A stretch of DNA of 64,000 bases from Platerodrilus igneus (lineage: Eukaryota; Arthropoda; Insecta; Coleoptera; Lycidae), in assembly GCA_036346225.1 (NCBI GenBank), contig JARFIW010000003.1, positions 5,739,501 through 5,803,500 of the forward strand, given 5' to 3'. The translations under genes were made by a program, and so were the position numbers. Positions 32,180-43,460 of the stretch are shown here, one piece after another (the first letter of the stretch is position 1; every line of letters starts with the position of its first letter). The notes beneath the pieces are model-generated. The model searched no databases and was not told the DNA's origin. It was given only the letters and a program-made list of their open reading frames with translations.

Positions 32180-34560
32180 GTATCAATTATTGTGTACTTT
32201 CTTTGTTTTGCTGTGAAATTACTTAGGAATATGAATGTATAATGTCCCATTAGCAATGAATACAATGTCATGCATCGGTTACTAAATGTAGTCAGCTTAA
32301 TATGACTCAGATATGTATGGAATGCGTTTAACGGTTGGAGGAACCATCGGTATGTTGTAGTATGAGAGATTCGAAATTAGTTTATGAATAGGATTCCTAT
32401 TCCTATTACGCATGAGGTATTTTCAAGCGCATTGTAAGTAGTATTTGTTTTTATCTGGTTGTAAAAGAATTGACAACTGATAAATGTTCTACTGCAGTCG
32501 TTTCAAAACATTTTTGACATTAGCATTTTAATCGTCAGAAAGAGGATGCTTTTAGGATTGCTATAATACTATTATTTTCTATAAAAGCTTGATCCACTTT
32601 TTCGGTGAATTGACGTGAAGTGGGATGTCTTTTATCCTAGCTCTAAAGTTTAGCAATGTTTAGTGTAGTCTCTTCTTAATAGGAAAGAGCTGTGAAAAGG
32701 AATTTTGGCAAAACGCCTTTGGAATGGTTGTGAAACTGTATTACTGTTTTAGAAATGCCTTCAATTTACCTTTCTTAAAGAAGCTGCAAGTTTTTAATAG
32801 TTATAGTGCTTAATAGTAACTAAAAGGGTTGGTATTAGTAACAATAGATTACATTTATTATGCACTCCTTCCTGTCAAGCAACTGCTTTGAATAGTATCA
32901 TGGCCCTGGAATTTGATTTATACATGATCGATACCTTAAAACTGCATAAACGACATCTTTAGATTTAAAATTAAGCATGAAACTTTTAAGTTGCAAGACG
33001 TTGCGAACACGAAAAAGATAGTTTTCGTAGTTTCAAGCTGCAGATAAAATCTACCCATACGAGTAGAATATGGTAGGATTTTTATTAGAAGCGGTTATAA
33101 CCCATCATTACAATATACAAATTTTGACATTTTAATGGGCTATATCTCTAAGAACTAAATCTCTCTAGAATCGCTTGAAGAATTTCCTATACAAGGCATC
33201 GATTTGTTAGATTTATATAACGTGATCCTTTCCTAAATTGCAAGAAACTTTATTTTAATTAATCTTTAAAACCCGTTCTACGCAACCTCATAATGGAATT
33301 TGGACATTTTGCTAAATTAAAAAAAATTTTGCATACTAGGAAATTTTTAGTGATTACGACGAGCATTATTCTGGGAATATTGCAATTCCGAGTTTGGGCA
33401 AAGCATTTCCGCATACTTACACCGAACGTTTTTAGTTGAACAATGTTTTCTTCTAAATGGAATTTTTAAAATTATAGAAATGAAACAGCATATGCATACA
33501 AAAACAAAATTAAGAAATTTAAAATGACATTCAGGACACTATACGCATTTCTTAATGTAGATGTTATTATGTTCACTGTTGATTTTTCAGCCAGGTTACT
33601 ACAAACCCTTATGGCATTTAGACCACAATCTCTGCTTATTTTGTTGCCCGCAAAACATTATGATTTCTAGTAATCAATAAAGATTTGAGAGAAATTCTAC
33701 AAATTGTTATCTATAGGTATGCTGTGTATTTTAATTTTCCTGAAGTATTTTAACTTCTCAACCTTTGTAATAACTAGTATTGTAAGCCCATCCGCTGGAT
33801 CAACGATAAAAGTTTAGTTTCACCCGGATAGAGCGCAAAACTGATTTAAAACTCTTAATGAAACATTTAATGAATATTAACTACAATCAACCTTCCTATA
33901 GAACAACTTCCGAAATCATCCTTTAGACTTCGTTTTATGGAACAGTTTAAAATTAGTGGTCTGTAAATCGACAACAAAATATTCGTTTTTGACATACGTT
34001 TACAAAACGGTCACATTTTAAGTAGTTTGGTTCACTTCTCCACTGTTTCATTTTTTGGAGCTATCCTCTAGTGCTTAGTAAGTATCTCTACCTACATTTT
34101 CATTGCCTTTGACTATATACTGTTGCTTTTGTATTTCTCTACCAACGTATCTTCTACTCTGTCCTCTATTACGACCTTACCTTTTTTTTCTTTCGCACCA
34201 TCTTAGCTGTTATGACGAAAACTATTTGAAATAGCAACAGTTCTTTATCTTCAAACTGATAATACAAGCCTTTTTACAATAAAATTTCTAAAAACTCTCA
34301 CAGCTTATTTTCAGCTAATCACTAACTTAAACTACGATGCTATTTTCTAAGTTACTATCGATGCACTACCATTAAATATCCAAGCTTTAATTACTAATTT
34401 ATATTAAATTTGTGTGATCACAAACAGTAAATTATATTGACAGTGATTTATATCACATATGCACCAAATCTTCACACTAGAACATGTCGTAATCAAGACT
34501 TTAATCGGAATTTAATTTCAGAACTGACCTGCAATATCTATGACCACAAATTTATATACA
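32180..34560. other. No gene seen
   Basis: AT-rich non-coding sequence, without shared repeats or motifs that I can support. Confidence 0.4.
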
Positions 34561-34582
34561 TTTCAATTGTTCTAGATTGCTG

Positions 34583-34828
34583 GCGGCTCCGTGGCTCTCT
34601 ATTGAGCCCAAGGTCCCGGGTTTGAATCCCTACACGGTCCTATTGAAAAATGTTTGGCGAGCATTTTTCACAAAAACACACCCTCGTTCGGATGAGAGGT
34701 AAAATGTAGGTCCCATATGTGAGTGTTGACACGCACGTTTAAGATCCTTACCTTGCTTGGAACAGCAAAATTTTCAGATAAAAAATGTAGTACCTTCCGG
34801 TCGAGCATTGGAAAAATCAAATCTAGCG
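34583..34828 (+). repeat. tRNA-derived SINE, family 1 (copy S4)
   Basis: Forward copy: head GGCGGCTCCGTGGCTC with an internal deletion between the A and B boxes, B box GGTTTGAATCC, the conserved body, and a 3' end with GAGCATTGGAAAAATC. It is flanked by a 15-bp direct repeat TGTTCTAGATTRCTG (34568-34582 and 34829-34843, one mismatch), a target-site duplication. Confidence 0.9.
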
Positions 34829-34974
34829 TGTTCTAGATTACTGTAACACATACTAGAATTATGCAAATAACATTCTCGGACGTACTTTGTAGTCTAAATA
34901 ACCCTTAAATACAAAACTCTTGTACCTGTCAATCAAAATTCATCCGATAGGTGTAACGCTGCGCTAGGCATCAT

Positions 34975-35335
34975 ACATCTTTTGTGTATAAACGCTTCGT
35001 TATTCTTAGACTAAGCCGGCGCTTCCACCCGCCCGCCACCCCCTAGCTGTTCTGTTCCGGAACACTCTAATCCGGACGTTGGAAGTCCCTGTGGCGATAA
35101 GGACAGTCGAAACCATTTCTGCAATTTCCTTGCTGATAGAAATAGCAATTAACACTTTTCATTGTACACTCCGTGCCATTTGGATTGTAACCACAAACCA
35201 AAATCTCAACTCCGGTTTTCTGGAACAGTACTTCTTGCACATTTCGTACCACCCTCCAGTGTGTACAAACGCTTTGTTACATTTTGATGTATTATTCTTA
35301 GACGAAGCGGCGCTATATGTAAAACACCCAGTATA
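34975..35335. repeat. Segment flanked by direct repeats
   Basis: TGTATAAACGCTTCGTTATT..CTTAGACTAAGCCGGCGC (about 34985-35025) recurs as TGTACAAACGCTTTGTTAC..CTTAGACGAAGCGGCGCT (about 35262-35315) in the same orientation. Between the repeats lies a short open frame on the minus strand encoding a CCCH finger (see that entry). Confidence 0.55.
35067..35252 (-). CDS. Short ORF with a CCCH zinc-finger motif
   Basis: A 61-codon minus-strand frame reading MVRNVQEVLFQK... ends with CYFYQQGNCRNGFDCPYRH, a good C-x7-C-x5-C-x3-H zinc finger of the RNA-binding CCCH class, then RDFQRPD and a stop. One finger alone, without a host-protein context, could be an exon of a larger gene, a captured exon, or a fragment of a transposon-encoded protein. 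The flanking direct repeats favour a captured or duplicated segment. I do not recognise a specific gene. Confidence 0.35.
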   Translation of the reverse strand: MVRNVQEVLFQKTGVEILVCGYNPNGTECTMKSVNCYFYQQGNCRNGFDCPYRHRDFQRPD

Positions 35336-35870
35336 TACAAGGTGTTTCAGAATTAAGTACCGTAAATTGGGGAATATATAGATCTTGACGAGTTATCAAG
35401 AAAAGTTAGATAACAGTTTCCTGTAAACCCACCCGTTTCCATTATACAGGATGATTAAAAATACATGTTTTTTAGAATAGATTCATTTAGGGTAGAGACT
35501 TTAACTTAAAAATAGGTACACGTTAGTTGTTTATTAATACGACTTATTAAACTTCATTTCGACAAAATAGGATAATCTATTGGTGTAGAATAAAGGGGGT
35601 TATCAAACAATTTTGACTTATACTTTTTGCATACCCTGTATTTCATAAAAATTAAAACTCATTATTCCTCATATTTGCCACGAAAAAGGTACTCTTGGTT
35701 ATTATTTTAAATTAAGTCATACTCAATTCATGCATGAAAACAACGTATTATTAATTCTTTTAAAAATGCGAAGGTTTATTTTATGAATTCGAAACTGGCA
35801 GTTGCGGTTCTACCGTAAGTCGGCATTACCATAGTTATTTCAAATGGAACGTCCTGCTCTGTATATTTAT
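35336..35870. repeat. Cluster of mariner/MITE-type termini
   Basis: Several CAGGGTG-like ends occur close together: ATATACAAGGTGTTTCAGAA (35334-35353), TTATACAGGATGATTAAAAA (about 35441-35460), GCATACCCTGTATTTC (35628-35643) and CGTCCTGCTCTGTATATTTA (about 35849-35868). Such CCCTGTATA/TATACAGGG ends are typical of insect mariner-like MITEs. The ends could define one or two eroded elements, but pairing is not certain. Confidence 0.4.
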
Positions 35871-36812
35871 GCATTTTTGAATTCCTTTTTAAATTGTATG
35901 TAAACTTTTATAATACAACCATATCTTTATTTAATGCCTTTTTCGAGATTTTTTGAGTTTTTTAAAAAATTTTACATTTGCAGGCAGGCTCAAATTGGAA
36001 TATCTAGAAAGTGAACGAACTTACAAAATGAATTTTTGCCAAACACATAAACATTACTTGATATTATTTCAACGTACTAGGAAAATCAAAGTCTGGTTGT
36101 AATGTGCAGTGTTAGAAAATTTATTTTGTAATTTGACTAATAAAATATCAAAAATTGCGGCTTTTTAAAATGGAACTACCATATTTTGTTACATTAATTG
36201 ATTTTATCGAAAAAATACATTAAGGATGTAACTACTACCATCCATTTATTATAAGCCGTTTTTGAGTTATTAGCATTAAAAGAGAAAATGTACTAGTTCG
36301 GTAACATTTGCTACTATCAAGTAGCTTTTGTCTCTTATATTAACAGAAGAGTATTTGATCATTGTTACGAAAGGTCAAATGTAGATTATTCTGTGCAAGT
36401 TGCAATTCTTTAACTGTGGTTATTTGTAATGGCTAATTGAAGCTTTACAAATCAAGATTATCTCGAAATGATAATCATTTATGGTGAATGTAACAGAATT
36501 CTTCAAAAACTTGCTATGTTTTCATCAAAAGTTTGCTAAAAAGCCTGCCCAAAATGTTAGACTTTTTAAAACTATTCTTGGAAACTGTACTAATATTGGT
36601 TCATTCGTTGCAAAGGAGAACAGAACCAGCACCGTGACGGAGGATGAAATTGTAGTTACTAATGTATTGACATAATTTTACCAGCGAAATTTATAGGGTA
36701 ACGTACACATTGTTTTAATAATTCTTTCTTTTTTTGATCAAAACTTTTTACAAGGGAACGATATTTAGAAATTGTGCATAGAGGAATTGCACCATAATTA
36801 AATAACTTACTA

Positions 36813-36815
<3 letters not shown>
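35871..36815. other. No gene seen
   Basis: AT-rich. The 64-codon frame at 36481-36675 shows no family motif and is not supported. Confidence 0.4.
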
Positions 36816-36869
<54 letters not shown>

Positions 36870-37086
36870 ATACTATTTCTTTGTATGTTTTTCTTTGGTC
36901 TACTGGATTTAAATAAATACTTGTTTTTATGGCCTAAATTTTCGCATAAATTTTTAATGCTTGATCACAGGCTACAAAGTGAGGATGGTTGAAATTGACA
37001 TCAGTGTTTGGAATAAAATAATGTTTTTTATAGAATAAATATTAATGTAAATAGTGAAAGTAAAATGACAGTGTCATTTTTTTTTT

Positions 37087-37127
<41 letters not shown>
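36816..37127. repeat. (TA)n tracts upstream of the pogo-like gene
   Basis: Long TA runs at about 36816-36871 and 37094-37127, the second preceded by a T run (about 37077-37092), flank roughly 220 bp of non-coding sequence. They may mark the 5' edge of the pogo element, since this superfamily inserts at TA. Confidence 0.85.
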
Positions 37128-37129
<2 letters not shown>

Positions 37130-37160
37130 AAATGGTAACTATCTACCTACTTTGTTACAG

Positions 37161-38238
37161 ATGGTTTACTCATATAAGAGAAAAACAAATAAGGGGAAGT
37201 TGAAGTGAAGCAGACACAGAGAGAGCTTTAGAAGCAATATGCAATAAAGAAATGGGCTGGCTCAAAGCAAGTAAGATCTTTAATGTACCAACGACGACCT
37301 TACGTCGTCGAAGTCTCGGCAAAAATAAAATTGCTGTTGATATTAAAAAACATCTCGGCTCCCGTCAATGTGCACTAAATAGAGAAATCGAATCTGCGTT
37401 ATCCAAACATTCCGGGTTTAGAATCTCGTTTATTTGGTTAAATAACAAGGACGTCCGAAAGCTTGCGTTTGAAATTGCGGAAAAATTGAAGAGCAAACAT
37501 TCTTTCAATAAAGAACGTGACATTGCTGAAAAAGGATGGTTACGTGGTCTTCGCAAGCATATTCCACAATTATCATTGGGTCTACCCGAAGCCACGTCCC
37601 TCGCTAGAGCTGAAGCATTTAATCCATCACAGGTAGACAAATTCTTTAGAGAACTTGAAGAAGTTGTCCACGATCATAAAATTCACGCTTGTATCATTTT
37701 TTATATGGACGAATCCGCGCTGAAAACCGTTCGAATCCCTTCTAAAGTGTTCTCCAAAAAGGGGGAAAACCAAGTTGGTGCTATCACGAGCGCAGAAAGA
37801 TGGGTTTACACAACAGTTGTAGCCTGCACGAATTCTGGAGGAACTTATGTACTGCCGTCCATAATTTATTCCCGAAAAAGGTTTAATCCGGTACTACACG
37901 ACGAGGCAGGAACTCTTAAACTTCAAAACGAGTCGGGTTACATGACGAGAGAGTTGTTCGTAACACGAATGCAACATTTTGTCAGAGGTAATTCAGAGCA
38001 ATACACTCTGTTAATTGGATGGTCATTCAAGCCACAAAGACTATGCAGCCTTGAAATTGACTAAAAAACATTCAGTTGTGCTACTTTGCTTACCCGCACA
38101 CTGCACCCACCGTATCACACCACTTGACGTAAGGTTTTTTGGTACCCTACCTAGGTATTATAATTATGCAGCTACCCAATGGTTAAAGCAAAACCCCTGT
38201 CGTACAGTCGGCATTTATCAAGTGTCCATACTACAGTA
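37161..38238 (+). pseudogene. Pogo/Tigger-type transposase, 5' part
   Basis: It starts at ATG 37161 (MVYSYKRKTNKGK), just after an acceptor-like TTACAG, and has a one-base slip near 37205. A psq-type helix-turn-helix follows (GWLKASKIFNVPTTTLRRR), then a CENP-B-like region (GWLRGLRKHIPQLSLGLPEA). The DDE/D catalytic domain has the first acidic residue in FYMDESAL, then GAITSAERWVYTTVVAC and GGTYVLPSIIYSRKRF. After a short deletion at about 38015 come the second Asp (DGHSSH) and the third Asp (HRITPLDVRFFGTL), in the next frame. All three catalytic Asp codons survive although the frame is broken twice. Coding stops where a mariner has inserted at 38239. It is a relatively young relic. Confidence 0.9.
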
Positions 38239-39541
38239 TTGCCCGAAATAAACAGTACTGAAATTGTAATTGTTTTGTATATTTAAAAAATACATATTAT
38301 TGACACTTTATTATATGTTCTAAATGTGCACCTCCTCGTTCGAGACAGACTTCATTACGATGTTCTAAGTTTCTGGTCATGTTATTGAATAAGGGTTGTC
38401 TCAGGGCTGCGAAGAAGACTCTAACGGCATCCTTTAATTCATCGATGGTTTGTGGTGCCCGTTTGAAAACGGCATTTTTAGCCATGCCCCAAATGTATGC
38501 GTCTGGAGGTGTGAGGTCTGGAGAATGTGAAGGATAAGGAAGTCAGTAAATCGTGATATGAATTTGCTTGGAAAATGTTCTTGAAGAAATTGACGAATTG
38601 CGGCAGCAGTATGGCAAGTTGCCCCGTCCTGCTGAAAAATTGGTTTCGAAATGCCAAGTTACGTGCACGACAGAATTGACGTAGATCAGGGATAAATCGT
38701 GTTAAAATTTGTCTGTACCTCTGTTGATTAAGTGTGACTTGCCTACCATTCTCTTCGATAAAGTACGGACCAATGATTCCGTGTCCGGAAACAGCACACC
38801 AGACACTCACTTTTTCACTATGTAAAGGAACCTCTTGAACCTCACCGGGTCTGACAAAGCCCAGAAATCGATTTGTGCGACGATTCACATAGCCTGACAA
38901 GTGAAAATGTGCTTCGTCTGAAAACCAAACATTTTTCAAAAATTCAGGATTTTCATACTGTAACGCGAGAATTCTGGCGCAATATTCCACTCTACTGCGA
39001 TAATCCCGAGGATGTAGTTGTTGATGTACCTGAATCACATACGAAAATGTACCCAGCTCCTTCAGGATTCTTTGAAAGGAAGTTCTTTTTAAATCAAGTT
39101 GTAACGCTGTCCTTGCCTGGCTGACTTTCGGATTTTCTAAGATTTGCTCAAAAACACGTTCATGGTTATTGTTGTTGTTAACTGTCCTGGGACGCCCCGA
39201 GTTTCCTTTTCGTTGGCACAATACACTACCTGTATTTCTAAACTTTTCAATAACCTTCGAAATTACAGCATTACTTGGAGAACGTTTATTAAACCTTTGT
39301 GTGAATTGATCAGACACGTATAGCAAACTTGCACCATTACGTCGGCCGATTCCGTATGAACGAAAATAATGCTCTACCAGAAACACTTTCTCCTCTGTAC
39401 TTAACACCATTTTTAACAATTAGGCCCTACTAATTACTTGTTTGAGGTTTACTTGACAGGTCTATACTAGCTAACTTGAGTGTGACAGCGCACGCATAAA
39501 AACACCGCCAATTTAGTTTCAGTACTGTTTATTTCGGACAA
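38239..39541 (-). mobile_element. Near-intact DD41D mariner nested in the pogo gene
   Basis: Complete 1303-bp element with inverted termini of about 27 bp (TTGYCCGAAATAAACAGTAC at each end) and a duplicated TA on both flanks (38237-38238, 39542-39543), the signature of Tc1/mariner insertion. The pogo reading frame resumes exactly beyond it. The element occupies the minus strand and encodes one transposase (see next entry). High end-to-end symmetry points to a recent insertion. Confidence 0.95.
38297..39419 (-). pseudogene. Mariner (DD41D, rosa-like) transposase with two one-base frameshifts
   Basis: Start MLKMVLSTEEKVFLVEHYF at 39419. Paired helix-turn-helix region (SNAVISKVIEKFRNTGSV, GRPRTV). 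First catalytic Asp in VWFSDEAHFHLSG, followed by HSEKVSVWCAVSGHGIIGPY. The second Asp lies in FQQDGATCH and the third in SPDLTPPDAYIWG, with 41 residues between them after allowing for one slip, giving DD41D. The C-terminal part is GMAKNAVFKRAPQTIDELKD and ends LEHIIKCQ at 38297. Both frame breaks (about 38642 and 38545) are loss of a single T in a T run, either recent mutations or homopolymer sequencing errors. Otherwise the protein is full-length for this family. Confidence 0.9.
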
Positions 39542-39543
39542 TA

Positions 39544-40345
39544 CTGTATTTAAGAAACATACCAGAAAGTAGGTACACTGGAAATTGCATCAAGTGCATT
39601 TCATGTAACTGGAATATTGCAGAACAACCGTAATGTTTTTCTCGACAATTTGTTTTACCTAGTCTAACAACTTACGTAACCGAGACTGTACTTATTACTG
39701 AACGAGAAGTTCTTGCTGAAAATTTGGAAGTTGTTCAGAAGTGCAAAAACCAACGCTAACTCTCACCACTTCTTAACTCGTATACGTAGAACAAGGTCAA
39801 GGAATCACTACGGCAAGTACATCTCGGGTAAAACTCACTAACCAATCCAGTGTGTCTATTTTAAGAAAAGACTATATTGAAAATATTTTGAAGGAATTAT
39901 CGCTACTGCTTCAAAGTATCATAAGAAACACTGTTCAACATAAAACTGCTGATTATCAAGATGTTTTAACCGAAAGTCCATATATCAAGATCGTTCTTGA
40001 AAAAGAAAATGAAAAACCTAGAAGAGCAGAGAAGGAAAAAAAGATATACGGTTAAAAGGAACCTCGTACAAGGAGAACCAATTGAAGAGAAAGAAAAAAA
40101 GCCCCAGCAACAGCAGAGGAAGAGCAACGGAAAGATGATAGCAAGTAAGTTTGTGGAATGTGAATCAGGTGGAGAAGAAGATTCGTTTACAGGTAACGAC
40201 GACGAAGAGGATTGTGCTTGTTTTTATTGTAACGACTTATTTAGTCGATCAAAATCGAAAGAAGGATGGTTGTAGTGCCAACATTGTAAACTGTGGTCGT
40301 AATTCAAATGTGCAGGTCAGTCTAAAACAGTAAAAATGTTGGTTT
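39544..40345 (+). pseudogene. Pogo/Tigger-type transposase, 3' part with C-terminal zinc finger
   Basis: Continuation of the gene broken at 38238: VFKK then GTLEIASSAFHVTGI and NVFLDNLF, the conserved segment after the DDE domain ('A..AF..TGI.P.N..VF'). Several stops follow at 39660-39980. The frame at 39997-40275 then encodes a basic linker (KKKMKNLEEQRRKKRYTVKR), an acidic stretch (GGEEDSFTGNDDEEDC) and a PHD-like zinc-binding end (CACFYCNDLFSRSKSKEGWL, CQHCKLWS, FKCAG, CELC) interrupted by TAG and TAA. A C-terminal PHD-like finger is common in Tigger-related proteins of insects. Confidence 0.8.
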
Positions 40346-40356
40346 GTGAGCTTTGT

Positions 40357-40475
40357 ATGAACTAAAAAAGCAAACTTCGTACAAATCATTTACTTTTTCA
40401 GTATTATGTCTATACTAGTTTTATTGTCATCTTGTGTTATGGAGGCGGGCATGATGGTTTTTTGTAAAACAAAAT
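40357..40475 (+). repeat. Source of a 119-bp duplicated segment (B)
   Basis: The sequence from TATGAACTAAAAAAGCAAAC to TTTTTTGTAAAACAAAAT is repeated without visible differences at about 41850-41968, where it separates two copies of another segment. This copy has longer unique flanks and lies just after the pogo C-terminus, so it is likely the original. Confidence 0.9.
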
Positions 40476-40629
40476 ATATTTTTATAATCTGCAATAATTC
40501 GTTCGGAAGAAATAGTATTTTTATTACCAAGCATGTTGGAATATATTGCGGACTACCTATTCCAATCAAAAAACAATTAATGCAGCTTTTCTATCTTCAA
40601 TTTTTCTGAAAAAGTAAAACTAAGCATGC

Positions 40630-40750
40630 CATCTTACCCACCTCTCCCGTACTTCTCATAATGTGTCAGTATTAAATATTAGAACTTTGCTACTACTGAC
40701 TGATAAGCCCCAATAATTTGAATCGCGTCGACAAGATGCCCTATAAACAT
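40630..40750 (+). repeat. Solo retrozyme-like fragment with decayed hammerhead
   Basis: It matches the array monomer at 25.0-25.7 kb from CTTCTCATAATGTGTCAGTATTAAATATT through AACTTTGCTACT to the ribozyme at about 40694-40735. The core is CTGATAA (G to A), stem II GCCC...TTTG, GAAT replacing GAAA, and CGCGTCGACAAG is kept. One isolated, degenerate copy shows the family is dispersed and not confined to a single array. Confidence 0.7.
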
Positions 40751-40759
40751 TGATGCATA

Positions 40760-41695
40760 AGGTATTTTGATTGTAATACTTGCCAGTATTTGTATATAAT
40801 AGTGTTCTTACAGGTGTGATATTGAGCGTCACGTCCTGTCTATGCCGGGCGGCATTAGTTTTATGTCATTAATTTAAAAGGGGTGTAGAGACCGATGAAA
40901 CGCACAAAAATTGTTAATCGATCTGTGACCTAAAGCGGATGGTTAAGTTACAAACGTACATACAAGAAAGTGTTCAAACTGTTTTAGAACTCCTGCAATT
41001 TTAACTGCGTCACGAATCAAATACGGAATAACATCATCCTTTAGAGTCGACCAAAGAAGTTGTGACAGTATGCAAACATAAATTCACTATTACGGTGTTT
41101 ATGAGCTGAAAAACAAAATAACCCGATGCACTTTTGCTGCTACTAAAATCAGGTTAAAAATTTTTTAAGTGTACGGTAATTCTGATGATAATCACAACAA
41201 ACAATAAATTTTATTATGCTTAGTTGGTCGACTGTGTTAGGTTTCTGACCCCGTAGTCTTGACGTTCTAGCAATTCAGCAGCTTTAAATTGATTGAACTT
41301 TTCAATGAAGGATGCAGTTCCATTACTTGCTTTTGTAATACACTAAAACGTTGTGACTTAACTGTAATTTAAGATATTTTGTGTAGTGAATTACGTAACG
41401 GCGGTTGTAATTTGGAACACTAGTTGTGAAATCGATTCAAGTGCGTGTATTATTCAGGATAACAGTTATGTCTTAAAAACTTGTAACAAAACAGCAGTCC
41501 TAAAACTTTTACTTTTGTTGACTTAGGTTGGGCATTTAGAAATCTATGCAAGAGTAAGATGCCTTATAGGTTTCTTGTTTAGCCAATCAATCTCTATTGC
41601 CTCCCCAATTTAATGATATAAAACTAATGTCATCTTGTATCTGACATAGATCTAATACTTCACACTGTCAGACAGGATTGACAAAAATGCCAAAC
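40760..41695. other. No gene seen
   Basis: AT-rich, non-coding; nothing supported. Confidence 0.4.
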
Positions 41696-41697
41696 CT

Positions 41698-41742
41698 AAA
41701 TGAAAGTAAGCTTGATATATGATTGCGTATATGATTTCGATT

Positions 41743-41786
<44 letters not shown>

Positions 41787-42010
41787 GTCAAAATGGCGTA
41801 ATTATTTTTTGGGATATTTCCTTCAATTGATGCGTAAATATTAAAACTATATGAACTAAAAAAGCAAACTTCGTACAAATCATTTACTTTTTCAGTATTA
41901 TGTCTATACTAGTTTTATTGTCATCTTGTGTTATGGAGGCGGGCATGATGGTTTTTTGTAAAACAAAATGAAAGTAAGCTTGATATATGATTGCGTATAT
42001 GATTTCGATT

Positions 42011-42050
<40 letters not shown>

Positions 42051-42110
42051 GTCAAAATGGCGTAATTATTTTTTGGGATATTTCCTTCAATTGATGCGTA
42101 AATATTAAAA
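41698..42110. repeat. A-B-A templated duplication
   Basis: Segment A (about 41700-41846: GAAAGTAAGCTTGATATATG, a (TA)n run, then ATGTCAAAATGGCGTAATTA to GCGTAAATATTAAAA) is present twice. The second copy is at about 41969-42109. Between them sits segment B (41850-41968), identical as read to 40357-40475. Junctions show short shared bases (TA on the left, AAAT on the right). The TA runs differ slightly in length; otherwise the copies look identical. Confidence 0.9.
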
Positions 42111-43460
42111 ATCCATCTGCATTTATTGTTTACGTTTCGGTTTATTTAAAACCTTAATCATAACCTAACACATTACAAATAGAAACAGTTACAAAGTCAA
42201 AAGTACTTACAATAAAAACTTGAATTAAATTATAAAAACTTTACATGCGATATCGATTTTGAATATATTTTATGTAGCTGTCATTTAATAACTACTAGAT
42301 ACATTTGTGTTTTGGTCTTGAAAGGTATTTTATGTGTGTAACAGAAAACTTTATAACAGAACAGAAATTTTTGTTTTTGTGAATTTTTTTAAAACTATAG
42401 ATATGTGTATATAGTGTTTAAATTTTGTGTGTCTTGTTTGTTGTTAATACTGTCATTTAGTTGTTGAATATGAAATGCTTCTAAGAATAGTCTATGTTTA
42501 TAATTGTTTTCAATTTCTAAAATTTCAACATTGTCGTAGTTCGGTGAGTGAAGTGTGTTCACTACGTGTGTTGTCAATGCACAAAATGTTTTTTTTAATT
42601 TAATGTCACTTTTATGTTGGGTGAGCCTATTTTTTAGCCATTGATTAGTTTGCCCTACATATGGTCGATTACAACTACACTGCACTTTATATACTATATT
42701 ACTGCACATCTTTGTTGGTGTCTTATCTTTAACTCTCGAAAATAACTTTTTTATGCATTTTTCATATTTAAAAGCAATGACAATATTCGGTTGTTTTAAT
42801 AATTTAGCAAGCAAGGGAGTTAATCTTTGTATATATGGTAAAGTTTTATAAATAATGCTATTTTGTTGGTCTTGTTTGTGTGTGTGTATTGTATTAGTAA
42901 AAAGTAACTTTTTTAAAAAAATTTTGGGGTAACCATTATTTAGTAACATTGATTCTAATTTTTTTTTTGTTAATTTTATGAAATTGTGTTTCGCTAATCT
43001 TTTCTATACGATGTTTTAGTGCTAAGACTGTGTTTATTTTATGATTGAAAGAGTGATTAGAATAGTAATTGATGAATCGACCTGAATGTGTTGGTTTATT
43101 GTACCAATCAAATTTTATAGTGTTTAACTCAGTTCGAATAACCAGTGAGTCTAACAATGGTAGAACATTATTGTTTTCAATTTCTACTTCAAACTTTATA
43201 TGAGGATCAAAACTATTAAAAATTTTTACTGTGAGATCTATCATATCTGAAGGGACTGCACAAAGTAGGTCATCTACATATTTACATATAAATGACATAT
43301 CAAAGGGTAATTTAGGTAATATCGAATCTAATAACTCATCAAGTACAACTTGAGCAATAATTGGTGATAATGGGGAACCTATGGGAGTGCCAAACTCCTG
43401 TAAATAGAAAGTTTCTTGGAAAACAAAGTAGGTATTTTTGAAAATTAAATTAATATTATC
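42052..43460 (-). pseudogene. Penelope-like element: reverse transcriptase end and GIY-YIG endonuclease
   Basis: The minus strand reads FGTPIGSPLSPIIAQ (RT motif), VVLDELLDSILPKLPFDMSF, then KYVDDLLCAVP with the YVDD catalytic box intact, LPLLDSLV and FDWYNKPTHSGRFINYYSNH. These are hallmarks of Penelope-like RT. A slip in an A run at about 42960 shifts the frame. A GIY-YIG endonuclease follows (IVYKVQCSCNRPYVGQTNQW, LKNRLTQHKSD, and Glu in RLFLEAFH). It stops at 42395. A ~300-bp 3' region follows, with a hammerhead-like remnant (42127-42165), and ends at the TA run of segment A. The 5' half of the RT is missing. The RT and endonuclease cores look little damaged. Confidence 0.9.
42127..42165 (-). 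ncRNA. Degenerate hammerhead-like motif in Penelope 3' region
   Basis: On the minus strand: ATGATTA (two changes from CTGATGA), stem II GGTTT/AAACC around TAAAT, exact GAAA, then the palindrome ACGT and A. Stem I is only about 3 bp. Hammerheads are known in terminal regions of Penelope-like elements, and this position matches. The core changes predict inactivity. Confidence 0.4.

Noticed and set aside
41696..41878. Open frame translating a TA repeat (Ile-Tyr repeats)
   Set aside because: It is simply the (TA)n tract read in frame; the same applies to the frame near 16009-16248.
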